DNA from: Actinomycetota bacterium
Lineage (GTDB): Bacteria; Actinomycetota; Actinomycetes; S36-B12
Assembly: GCA_027729865.1 (NCBI GenBank)
Contig: JAQCBM010000028.1
Location: forward strand, 1-12,346
Length of the DNA stretch: 12,346 nt
Direction: 5' to 3'
Below the pieces are notes generated by a model. It was not told the DNA's origin and did not search any database. It saw nothing but the letters and a program-made list of their open reading frames with translations. The stretch's first letter is position 1, and each line of letters starts with the position of its first letter. Of this stretch, positions 1 to 6,752 are shown one piece after another. Position numbers and translations under genes: made by a program.

Positions 1-114
1 TGGCTCGTGGCTGCTGAACACCTTGATGTGGTGCTTGCTAAAGATCCACCGGATACTGCCGTTGTTGCAACCATCGCCGACGTCGTCGCTATCGTCACGT
101 CATCGGGTGGTTAG
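1..114 (+). CDS. C-terminal end of an unidentified upstream gene (partial)
   Basis: Reading from base 1, the frame is open for 37 codons and ends at a TAG at 112-114. The residues are rich in Ala, Val and Asp, and the tail ends in TSSGG. They look like the end of a soluble alpha/beta protein, but I do not recognise a family. In many actinobacteria the gene just before rnc is rpmF (ribosomal protein L32); this tail lacks the Cys and basic residues of L32, so it is probably something else. The frame differs from that of rnc, and the stop lies 46 bp before the preferred rnc start. Because only a fragment is present, non-coding sequence that happens to be open cannot be excluded. Confidence 0.5.
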   Translation, partial: WLVAAEHLDVVLAKDPPDTAVVATIADVVAIVTSSGG

Positions 115-147
115 GCCAGCGATGACACGCACTAATGCGAAGCGAAA

Positions 148-153
148 GGGGAG
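148..153 (+). promoter_or_regulatory. Ribosome-binding site that fixes the rnc start
   Basis: GGGGAG lies 7 nt before a GTG at 161. The competing ATG at 122 has no purine-rich Shine-Dalgarno stretch upstream and sits only 7 bases after the stop of the preceding frame. This favours GTG 161 as the rnc start. Confidence 0.65.
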
Positions 154-160
154 TACCGAG

Positions 161-865
161 GTGATCGGCGTCAATGATTCCGCGGTGGAGTCCTTGATGG
201 AGGCCCTTGGGCAAAGACTCGACCCCGCTTTGTTGCGCCAGGCGCTCACGCATCGTTCCTATGCGTACGAAAACGGTGGCCTTCCCACCAATGAGCGGCT
301 GGAGTTCCTCGGCGACTCGGTTCTCGGGTTGGTTGTCACCGAACGCCTGTACCGCGACTTTCCCGATGAGCCGGAAGGTCAGCTCGCCAAACTGCGTGCG
401 GCCGTGGTGAACGCGACGGCGCTAGCCGAGGTTGCGCGTGCGCTGGGGTTGGGCAATTACCTGCTCTTGGGTAAAGGCGAGGAGAGCACCGGGGGTCATG
501 ACAAGTCATCGATCCTCGCCGACGCCATGGAAGCAGTCATCGGTGCGATGTACATGTCTACGGACCTTGAGACTTCACGCGCATTCATCGAGCGGATCTT
601 CGGCCCGTTGATTACGTCGTCGTCGCAGTTGGGTGCGGGACTGGATTGGAAGACGTCTCTTCAGGAGCGGTCAGCGGAATTGGATAAGGGCGTTCCCGAA
701 TACCGCGTGACCGACTCCGGTCCCGATCACGCCAAGGAGTTCACTGCACACGCGGTCATCGGTGGTGAAGTGCTCGGCACCGGTCACGGGCGCAGCAAGA
801 AGGTGGCTGAGCAGGAGGCTGCCGCCGAGGCATATGAGGCGCTGAGTACTCACTCCGATGCCTGA
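161..865 (+). CDS. rnc: Ribonuclease III
   Basis: This endonuclease cleaves double-stranded RNA in rRNA maturation and in turnover of structured mRNAs. From GTG 161 it has 234 residues, a normal family length. The RNase III signature NERLEFLGDSVLGL is at residues 44-57. E48 and D52 match the acidic pair E41/D45 of E. coli, and D121/E124 (in ILADAMEA) match D114/E117, so the two-metal active site looks complete. The double-stranded RNA-binding domain spans about residues 162-230 and carries the basic GRSKKVAEQEAA helix. An upstream in-frame ATG at 122 would add 13 residues, and an even earlier ATG at 23 is possible, but the ribosome-binding site favours 161. The end overlaps mutM by 8 bp, which indicates one transcript. 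Family assignment is certain; the start is probable. Confidence 0.95.
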   Translation: MIGVNDSAVESLMEALGQRLDPALLRQALTHRSYAYENGGLPTNERLEFLGDSVLGLVVTERLYRDFPDEPEGQLAKLRAAVVNATALAEVARALGLGNYLLLGKGEESTGGHDKSSILADAMEAVIGAMYMSTDLETSRAFIERIFGPLITSSSQLGAGLDWKTSLQERSAELDKGVPEYRVTDSGPDHAKEFTAHAVIGGEVLGTGHGRSKKVAEQEAAAEAYEALSTHSDA

Positions 866-1736
866 GCTTCCCGAAGTGGAGGTCGTTCGGCGCGGGATCG
901 ATCGTTGGGCCACGGGGCGAACCATCAAGTCAGTAGAAGTCTTGTATCCGCGCTCGGTTCGACGCAGTCCCGGCGGCACGGGTGCACTGATCGACGCGCT
1001 CAAGAGTGATTCATTCCGATGTGCCAGCAGACGCGGGAAATATCTGTGGTTGCCGCTTGCGAATTCCACAGACCTGGCGTTGGTTATCCATCTGGGCATG
1101 AGTGGCCAGGTGCTGATGCAGCCGGCTCAGTCTTCAGACGAAACCCACCTTCGTGTCCGGGTGGCGTTCAGTGACGGTAAACGCCAGATGCGATTCGTTG
1201 ATCAACGCACTTTCGGTGGGGTGTATCTGGACTCAGTGAAGGACGGCCTTCCCGCCACCATCGCCCACATCGCGCGTGATCCGCTTGATCCGGATTTCGA
1301 CGACGTCGCGACCGCCGCACGCATCCGAGGCAAGAACACCGAGATCAAGCGGGTTCTCCTTGATCAATCGGTCATCTCCGGCGTCGGCAATATCTATGCC
1401 GACGAAGCCCTGTGGCGAGCCAAGGTCAACGGGCGCAAGACCGCATCCAAGTTGAGCCGCAAGGAGACGGTGGGCCTCATCGACCACGCCCGTGAGGTGA
1501 TGAACGAGGCCCTGGCCCAAGGGGGCACCAGCTTCGACTCCCTATACGTCAACGTGAACGGGGAGTCCGGCTACTTCGAGCGGTCCCTAGATGCCTACGG
1601 TCGCGAGGGGGAGCCCTGCCGGCGCTGCGGTGCCCCAATCAAGCGCGAGGCCTTTATGAACCGGTCGAGTTACCGGTGCCCGCGGTGCCAAAGATCTCCC
1701 GATCCCCGAACAGCGCGTGCTGCACGGGAGCGCTGA
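858..1736 (+). CDS. mutM: Formamidopyrimidine-DNA glycosylase (Fpg/MutM)
   Basis: This bifunctional DNA glycosylase/AP lyase removes 8-oxoguanine and formamidopyrimidines in base excision repair. The 292-residue protein starts MPELPEVE. Pro2 becomes the N-terminal Schiff-base nucleophile and Glu3 the general acid. K61 in RRGKYL corresponds to the DNA-contacting Lys57 of E. coli. M81 in HLGMSG together with R117 and F119 in DQRTFG match the triad that fills the gap left by the flipped base. The helix-two-turn-helix follows, with the motif SGVGNIYADE. The C-terminal zinc finger has C254, C257, C274 and C277, ending YRCPRCQ. These features separate it from plant-type or Nei-like relatives that lack the finger. 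The ATG lies inside the end of rnc and has no Shine-Dalgarno of its own, so translation is probably coupled to rnc. Confidence 0.96.
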   Translation: MPELPEVEVVRRGIDRWATGRTIKSVEVLYPRSVRRSPGGTGALIDALKSDSFRCASRRGKYLWLPLANSTDLALVIHLGMSGQVLMQPAQSSDETHLRVRVAFSDGKRQMRFVDQRTFGGVYLDSVKDGLPATIAHIARDPLDPDFDDVATAARIRGKNTEIKRVLLDQSVISGVGNIYADEALWRAKVNGRKTASKLSRKETVGLIDHAREVMNEALAQGGTSFDSLYVNVNGESGYFERSLDAYGREGEPCRRCGAPIKREAFMNRSSYRCPRCQRSPDPRTARAARER

Positions 1737-1776
1737 GGGGGCTAGGTAGAGTCCGAGAGCGCCTTCCCCGCACCAG

Positions 1777-1792
1777 ATTCCCACCTGGGAAT
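1777..1792. repeat. Short perfect inverted repeat between mutM and smc
   Basis: ATTCCCA at 1777-1783 and TGGGAAT at 1786-1792 are exact reverse complements around a CC centre. As RNA this would form a stem of 5-6 bp with a small loop. There is no following T-tract, so it does not look like a classical intrinsic terminator. It covers both the purine stretch GGGA and the first two bases of the ATG at 1791, an alternative smc start. The remaining bases between mutM and smc (1737-1776 and 1793-1817) hold only GGAG at 1803-1806, 11 nt before the preferred smc start. Confidence 0.5.
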
Positions 1793-1817
1793 GCCACCGA
1801 ATGGAGATGTCCGGCCC

Positions 1818-4800
1818 GTGCACCTGAAGACGCTCACACTCAAGGGCTTCAATTCCTTCGCCTCGGCCACCAGTTTGGAATTCGAACCCGGGGTCACCTG
1901 CGTGGTGGGTCCCAATGGCTCGGGCAAGTCCAATGTGGTCGATGCCCTCGCCTGGGTGATGGGTGAGCAGGGTGCCAAGAGTCTGCGCGGCGGCAAGATG
2001 GAAGACGTCATCTTCTCCGGAACATCCGGCCGTGCTCCTTTGGGTCGCGCTGAGGTGGCGCTGACTATCGACAACACCGACGGCGCGTTGCCGATCGAGT
2101 ACTCCGAGGTGACGATCTCGCGAACCTTGTTCCGCAACGGCGGCTCGGAGTACGCGATCAACGGTGAGCAGTGCCGGTTGCTCGACATCCAGGAGTTGCT
2201 GTCCGATTCGGGCATCGGCCGCGAGATGCACGTGATCGTGGGACAGGGGCAACTCGACACGATTTTGCACGCGACCCCGGAGGATCGTCGCGGTTTCGTC
2301 GAAGAGGCAGCGGGTGTTCTCAAGCACCGCAAGCGCAAAGAAAAGGCGCTACGCAAACTCGATTCGATGGAAGGCAATCTCACCCGGTTGCAGGACCTCA
2401 CCTCGGAGTTGCGCCGGCAACTGAAGCCGCTGGGAAGGCAAGCCGAGGTGGCTCGCCGGGCGGTGGTCATCCAAACCGACGTTCGTGATGCTCGCCTTCG
2501 GCTCTTGGCGGACGATCTCGTGCAGTTTCGCGAGACCCTCGAGGCCGAGGTCGCTGATGAAACTTCGCTCCGAAACCGGCAGGCGCAGGTCGAAGCTTCC
2601 ATTGCCGAATTGCAGGCGAGGGAAGCGCGGTCCGAAGAGCAAGAGCGCACGCAGGCTCCGGAGTTGTCGGCCGCGCAAGACACCTGGTTTGCGCTCTCGG
2701 CGGCCGGTGAGCGTTTCCACGGCCTCGAGCAACTTGCCCGAGCAACTGTTCGGCACCTGCAACCCGAGGAAGAAGACGAGCACGTGTCCGGGCGCGATCC
2801 CGAACAGCTCGAAGCCGAGGCCCGTTCGCTGCGCGCGCAGGAGTTCGAACTGGGGCGTGAAGTGGAGGCATTACGCGATGCACTTGCCGCCGCGGAGTCC
2901 TCTCGTCTGCGCGCCGAAGAGCAGTTCGCCGCCGAACAGCGACGCATCGAAGCGGTCGAAGCTGCTGCGGCCGATCGTCGCGAGGGCCTTGCCACTATCG
3001 AAGGCAAGGTCAACGCTGCGGTATCTCGTCGTGATGCCAGAGCTGCTGAGATCAGCCGCTTGGACGGTCAGATCGCTGAAGCGCGCCAACGTGCAGATCA
3101 GGCGCAGGCGGAGTTCGCTCGCGTCGAGGTGGACATCGTCGGACTCGACGAAGGTGAAGTCGGGCTCGATGAAGCGCACGAGCGAGCGCATGCCGCGCTT
3201 GTAGCTGCGGACGCTGCAGTGGAGGAACTGCGCGCCGAAGAAGCCCGTATCGAACGTGCCCGCGCTGCAGCCGAGGCCACCTGTCAGGCCCTCGAATTGA
3301 GTATGAAGCGCAGCGACGCTGGTGCGTCGGTGATGAACGCAGGATTGCCGGGGGTCATCGGTGCGCTTGCGGAGCATGTGCACATCGACGGTGGCGCCGA
3401 GCACGCCGTTGCAGCGGTTCTGGGTGATTTAGCGAACGCCATCGTGGTGCGCGGTCAGTCCGCTGCGGTGGATGCAGTTGCATTGTTGAAGGACACCGAT
3501 GCCGGGCGCGTGGCGATCGTGGTGGTCGATGATTCGCCAACGTCTGCACCAGCAGTGTCGGCGCCTCCGAACGGGCGATGGGTGCGCGACCTCGTCCGCT
3601 GCGATGACTTGGTTCGTCCGGTTGTTGACTCACTGCTCAAGGACACTGTCCTTGTTGACGACGTTGCTGCTGCGATGGACGGGCACCGGCTGGCAGGTCA
3701 CCTGACCTGGGTCACCTCGGCGGGAGATGTCGTGGCCCGAGGCGTGGTGCGTGGCGGATCGAGTGCCAGTGAATCGCTGGTGGAAGTCCAGGCTGCATAC
3801 GAAAAAGCCACGGCCGAGCTACAGGATCTTGTGCAGCGCAGCGAGCGCCTAAGGTTTGACCTCTCGGCAGCTCGTGACCAGCAGACCGAAGCCGCCAGTG
3901 GAGTGGAGCGGGCACTCGCACGTTTGCACGAGTCCGATGCCCAGATGGCGGCGGTCGCCGAACAACTCGGCAACTTGGGGCAAGCCGCTCGCGCCGCGGC
4001 AGCCGAGGCCGATCGATTGGATCAGGCCCTGGAAGCTGCGCGAGCGGCCCTGGAAGCAGACGAAGCGGCACTGACCCAGTTGCGCGAGCGCCTCGATGCG
4101 ATGCAGCGTGAACCTATTGCCGATCCTGTTGCGGACCGCAGACTCGAGCTCGAGCAAGCCGCGCAAGCGACGCGGGCGCAGGAAGTGGATGCTCGCTTGT
4201 CGATGCGCACCGCCGAGGAGCGCATGACGGCCGTGACCGATCGCGCGGTCGCGCTGGAGAACGACGCTCAAGTTGAGCGCCGCGCCCGTCAGGCTGCCCA
4301 AGAGCGTCGTGAGCGCCGCGCACGGGACTTGATCGTGGCCCAGGCGATCGTTCAAGCGGTCACCGTCGTGCGTTCCCATGTGGATGTCTCGGCTGCTCAT
4401 GCGGACCGAGTTCGTGGTGATCTGCAGCGGGCTGCTCGTGAGCGCGCGGAAGAACTTGTGGCTGTGCGCGAACAGTTACGAACCTTGGCGACCGAACTCG
4501 AAGGCCTGCGCGACAGTGTGCATCGCGATGAACTGGCTCGAGCCGAACAGCGCATGCGAATCGAGCAGATCGAAGCCAAAGCGCTCGAGGACTTCGGTAT
4601 CGAGGCCGATGTCCTCATCGCGGAATACGGGCCCGATCAGATGGTTCCGCCGTCACCGCGAGCACCGGGCGATGAGATCCCCGAAGGTGAACCCGAACCG
4701 CAGCCCTATCCCTTTGTGCGTTCGGAGCAAGAGAAGCGTCTAAAGGAAGCCGAGCGTGGCCTTGCCGTGCTGGGCAAAGTCAATCCGCTCGCGCTCGAGG

Positions 4801-5378
4801 AGTACTCGGCGATGGAGGAGCGGCACCGCTTCTTGACCGAGCAGCTCGATGACCTCAAGCGCACCCGCGATGACCTTCTGGACATCGTGAAGGAAGTCGA
4901 CGAGCGTGTGGAGCAGGTGTTCACCGAGGCGTACCGGGACGTGGAACGCGAGTTCGAGCAGGTGTTCGCTCGCTTGTTCCCCGGCGGTGAGGGCCGATTG
5001 ATCCTCACCGATCCGTCGGACATGCTCAACACCGGCATCGATGTCGAAGCCCGCCCGCCAGGCAAGCGGGTGAAGCGGCTGTCCTTGCTCTCCGGTGGCG
5101 AGCGGAGCTTAACGGCGGTGGCATTTCTAGTTGCCTTGTTCAAGTCGCGGCCCAGTCCCTTCTATGTCCTTGATGAGGTCGAGGCCGCCCTCGACGACGT
5201 CAACCTAGGTCGATTGATCGACATGATCGAAGAGCTCCGAGACTCCTCCCAGCTCATAGTCATCACCCACCAAAAGCGCACGATGGAGATAGCCGATGCT
5301 CTGTATGGCGTCTCGATGCGCGGCGATGGAGTCACCCAGGTGATCGGGCAGCGGATTCGCGAGGCGGTCAGCGCCTGA
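1818..5378 (+). CDS. smc: Chromosome partition protein SMC
   Basis: SMC is the ATPase of the bacterial SMC-ScpAB condensin, which compacts and aligns replicated chromosomes; ScpA and ScpB are not in the window. From GTG 1818 the protein has 1186 residues. The N-terminal head carries Walker A GPNGSGKSN at 31-39 and a Q-loop VGQGQLD near 141-147. A long coiled coil, rich in Glu, Ala and Arg, covers about 160-500. The hinge lies at about 505-650 and the returning coil runs to about 1000. It contains a proline-rich break around 945-970 that is typical of actinobacterial SMC. The C-terminal head has the signature LSGGERS at 1091-1097 and Walker B YVLDE at 1116-1120, followed by the D-loop. GTG 1818 is chosen because SMC proteins conventionally begin with hxLKxLxLxGF; ATG 1791 would add nine residues. 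One oddity is GFNSF where GFKSF is usual. Confidence 0.96.
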   Translation: MHLKTLTLKGFNSFASATSLEFEPGVTCVVGPNGSGKSNVVDALAWVMGEQGAKSLRGGKMEDVIFSGTSGRAPLGRAEVALTIDNTDGALPIEYSEVTISRTLFRNGGSEYAINGEQCRLLDIQELLSDSGIGREMHVIVGQGQLDTILHATPEDRRGFVEEAAGVLKHRKRKEKALRKLDSMEGNLTRLQDLTSELRRQLKPLGRQAEVARRAVVIQTDVRDARLRLLADDLVQFRETLEAEVADETSLRNRQAQVEASIAELQAREARSEEQERTQAPELSAAQDTWFALSAAGERFHGLEQLARATVRHLQPEEEDEHVSGRDPEQLEAEARSLRAQEFELGREVEALRDALAAAESSRLRAEEQFAAEQRRIEAVEAAAADRREGLATIEGKVNAAVSRRDARAAEISRLDGQIAEARQRADQAQAEFARVEVDIVGLDEGEVGLDEAHERAHAALVAADAAVEELRAEEARIERARAAAEATCQALELSMKRSDAGASVMNAGLPGVIGALAEHVHIDGGAEHAVAAVLGDLANAIVVRGQSAAVDAVALLKDTDAGRVAIVVVDDSPTSAPAVSAPPNGRWVRDLVRCDDLVRPVVDSLLKDTVLVDDVAAAMDGHRLAGHLTWVTSAGDVVARGVVRGGSSASESLVEVQAAYEKATAELQDLVQRSERLRFDLSAARDQQTEAASGVERALARLHESDAQMAAVAEQLGNLGQAARAAAAEADRLDQALEAARAALEADEAALTQLRERLDAMQREPIADPVADRRLELEQAAQATRAQEVDARLSMRTAEERMTAVTDRAVALENDAQVERRARQAAQERRERRARDLIVAQAIVQAVTVVRSHVDVSAAHADRVRGDLQRAARERAEELVAVREQLRTLATELEGLRDSVHRDELARAEQRMRIEQIEAKALEDFGIEADVLIAEYGPDQMVPPSPRAPGDEIPEGEPEPQPYPFVRSEQEKRLKEAERGLAVLGKVNPLALEEYSAMEERHRFLTEQLDDLKRTRDDLLDIVKEVDERVEQVFTEAYRDVEREFEQVFARLFPGGEGRLILTDPSDMLNTGIDVEARPPGKRVKRLSLLSGGERSLTAVAFLVALFKSRPSPFYVLDEVEAALDDVNLGRLIDMIEELRDSSQLIVITHQKRTMEIADALYGVSMRGDGVTQVIGQRIREAVSA

Positions 5379-5392
5379 CAAGATGAGCGGCT

Positions 5393-6607
5393 ATGGAGTC
5401 GCTCACCTGGTATCTCGTTCTCGCGGTCGTTCTACTTGGCTTCGCCATCGGTGCAGGCGTTGCCCTCACCCGCCGTGGCAGCAAGAAGCCCCCGGCTGGC
5501 CAGGGCAAGCCACGCCCAGGCATCGACTACGCGCCCGGTGTGGGCGATGACGACTCCGTCCCGCGCGATACCGAGCGCCGCAATGTCGAGCAGGTGGGCT
5601 CGACCCTGCTGGACGAACCATCGGTGGTGGAGGTTCTTCCCGAACCTGAGGCATTGGAAGAGCCGGGCCTGTGGGAAGTCGAGGTACCTGAACCCAGCAA
5701 AGGTCGTTTGCATCGCCTTCGTGAGCGGCTCGCGCGATCGAACAATGCCCTCGGCAAGGGCTTGTTGGCACTGCTGTCCAGGGGTGACATCGACGACGGG
5801 ACCTGGGACGAGGTAGAGGAAGTACTTCTGACGGCCGATCTCGGCGTCGCAGCTACCACGCAGTTGATGGACCGGCTGCGCACGCGCATGCAGGTCGAGG
5901 GTGTGACGTCACCGGATGCGGTCCGAGCACTGCTGCGTGAGGAACTGCTGGCGTTGGTCGATCCCTCCATGGATCGCGCAGTGATCACGAAGGCCACCGG
6001 GCGACCGGCCGTCACCTTGATGGTGGGGGTGAACGGGACTGGAAAGACCACCACCACCGGCAAACTCGCGCGTGTAGTGGTGGCGGATGGTCGCACGGTG
6101 CTGTTGGGCGCCGCAGACACTTTCCGCGCCGCGGCGGCCGATCAACTACAGACCTGGGGTGATCGGGTTGGCGCGGTAGTGGTGCGCGGGCCTGAAGGCG
6201 GGGATCCAGCAGCCGTTGCTTTCGAAGCAGTCGATGTGGCGGCGAAGGCGGGAATCGATGCTGTGGTGATCGACACCGCTGGGCGCCTGCACACCAAAAC
6301 CGGACTCATGGACGAGCTCGGCAAGGTCAAGCGGGTAGTTGAGAAGAACAGCGAGGTCGACGAAGTTCTGCTTGTCCTCGATGCCACCACCGGACAAAAC
6401 GGTCTCGTGCAGGCTCGGGTGTTCGCCGAGGTGGTCGACGTCACGGGCATCGTGCTCACGAAGCTCGACGGCACGGCCAAGGGCGGCATCGTCGTGTCGG
6501 TTCAGCGGGAACTCGGAGTCCCTGTCAAGCTCGTTGGCCTGGGAGAAGGACCGGATGATCTGGCGCCCTTCGAGCCCGAGGAGTTCGTTGACGCACTCCT
6601 CGCTTAA
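5393..6607 (+). CDS. ftsY: Signal recognition particle receptor FtsY
   Basis: FtsY is the membrane-associated GTPase that docks SRP-ribosome complexes at the translocon; its partner Ffh is encoded at the end of this window. The protein has 404 residues. A hydrophobic helix at about 6-25 followed by RRGSKK forms an N-terminal membrane anchor, common in actinobacterial FtsY and unlike the peripheral E. coli protein. An acidic, proline-rich linker (about 30-100) leads into the N domain helical bundle (about 105-170). The G domain has the P-loop GVNGTGKT at 212-219, DTFRAAA from 242, DTAGR at 294-298 and TKLDG at 356-360, and ends with GLGEGPDDLAPF. The start lies 14 bp after the smc stop. There is no clear Shine-Dalgarno, so it is probably co-transcribed with and translationally coupled to smc. 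Confidence 0.96.
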   Translation: MESLTWYLVLAVVLLGFAIGAGVALTRRGSKKPPAGQGKPRPGIDYAPGVGDDDSVPRDTERRNVEQVGSTLLDEPSVVEVLPEPEALEEPGLWEVEVPEPSKGRLHRLRERLARSNNALGKGLLALLSRGDIDDGTWDEVEEVLLTADLGVAATTQLMDRLRTRMQVEGVTSPDAVRALLREELLALVDPSMDRAVITKATGRPAVTLMVGVNGTGKTTTTGKLARVVVADGRTVLLGAADTFRAAAADQLQTWGDRVGAVVVRGPEGGDPAAVAFEAVDVAAKAGIDAVVIDTAGRLHTKTGLMDELGKVKRVVEKNSEVDEVLLVLDATTGQNGLVQARVFAEVVDVTGIVLTKLDGTAKGGIVVSVQRELGVPVKLVGLGEGPDDLAPFEPEEFVDALLA

Positions 6608-6631
6608 GGGGAGCCTTCGCGGTCGATTTCT

Positions 6632-6700
6632 GTAACGCACTGGAAACACGAAGGGGAATTTCGTCACCGACGCGAAACTTTGCGCGTTACCCGATGAAAC
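6632..6700 (+). promoter_or_regulatory. GlnR-type nitrogen operator: three GTnAC/GAAAC pairs
   Basis: Three copies of the half-site pair are visible. GTAAC 6632-6636 and GAAAC 6643-6647 are 6 nt apart. GTCAC 6663-6667 and GAAAC 6674-6678 are 6 nt apart. GTTAC 6686-6690 and GAAAC 6696-6700 are 5 nt apart. The GlnR box known from Streptomyces is GTnAC-n6-GAAAC repeated with about 11-bp steps. Pairs two and three reproduce this closely: half-sites start at 6663, 6674, 6686 and 6696. GlnR is an OmpR-type regulator that activates amtB-glnK-glnD under nitrogen limitation in Streptomyces, so site and gene context agree. The gap also contains the ftsY stop region, where no convincing terminator is seen. 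That GlnR itself is present in this genome is inference. Confidence 0.78.
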
Positions 6701-6713
6701 GCTTAGCCACCAC

Positions 6714-6722
6714 TGTTAGTAC
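6714..6722 (+). promoter_or_regulatory. Candidate extended -10 element of the amtB promoter
   Basis: TGTTAGTAC fits an extended -10 (TGn followed by TAnnAn). It lies 14 bases after the third GlnR-type pair. A -35 at normal spacing would fall at 6694-6699, inside that pair, and no TTGACA-like sequence is present. This is the layout expected for an activator that replaces the -35 contact. Transcription would begin near 6729, giving a leader of about 24 nt. The match to consensus is weak, so this is tentative. Confidence 0.35.
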
Positions 6723-6739
6723 GGCGCAGGCCACTTAAC

Positions 6740-6746
6740 AGGAGGT
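6740..6746 (+). promoter_or_regulatory. Strong ribosome-binding site of amtB
   Basis: AGGAGGT is close to a perfect anti-16S match and ends 6 nt before the amtB ATG at 6753. It is the strongest Shine-Dalgarno in the window, in line with amtB being the first gene of its own transcription unit. Confidence 0.8.
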
Positions 6747-6752
6747 AGCTAT

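Noticed and set aside
23..160. Extension of rnc to the ATG at 23 or 122
   Set aside because: The added residues do not resemble RNase III N-termini and would overlap another open frame for the ATG at 23. GTG 161 has a clear ribosome-binding site; ATG 122 remains possible but has none.
843..852. 10-bp palindrome TGAGTACTCA at the rnc-mutM junction
   Set aside because: It is too short and has no loop. No known regulator links to it and it lies in the rnc coding frame; probably chance.
1742..3013. Long minus-strand open frame of 423 codons opposite smc
   Set aside because: It is a Ser/Arg/Ala-rich composition artefact of GC-rich codons on the other strand. It has no recognisable motif and lies fully over the ATPase head and coil of smc.
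6606..6617. Possible terminator at the ftsY stop (AAGG/CCTT inverted repeat)
   Set aside because: The stem is only 4 bp and no T-tract follows; it is too weak to call.
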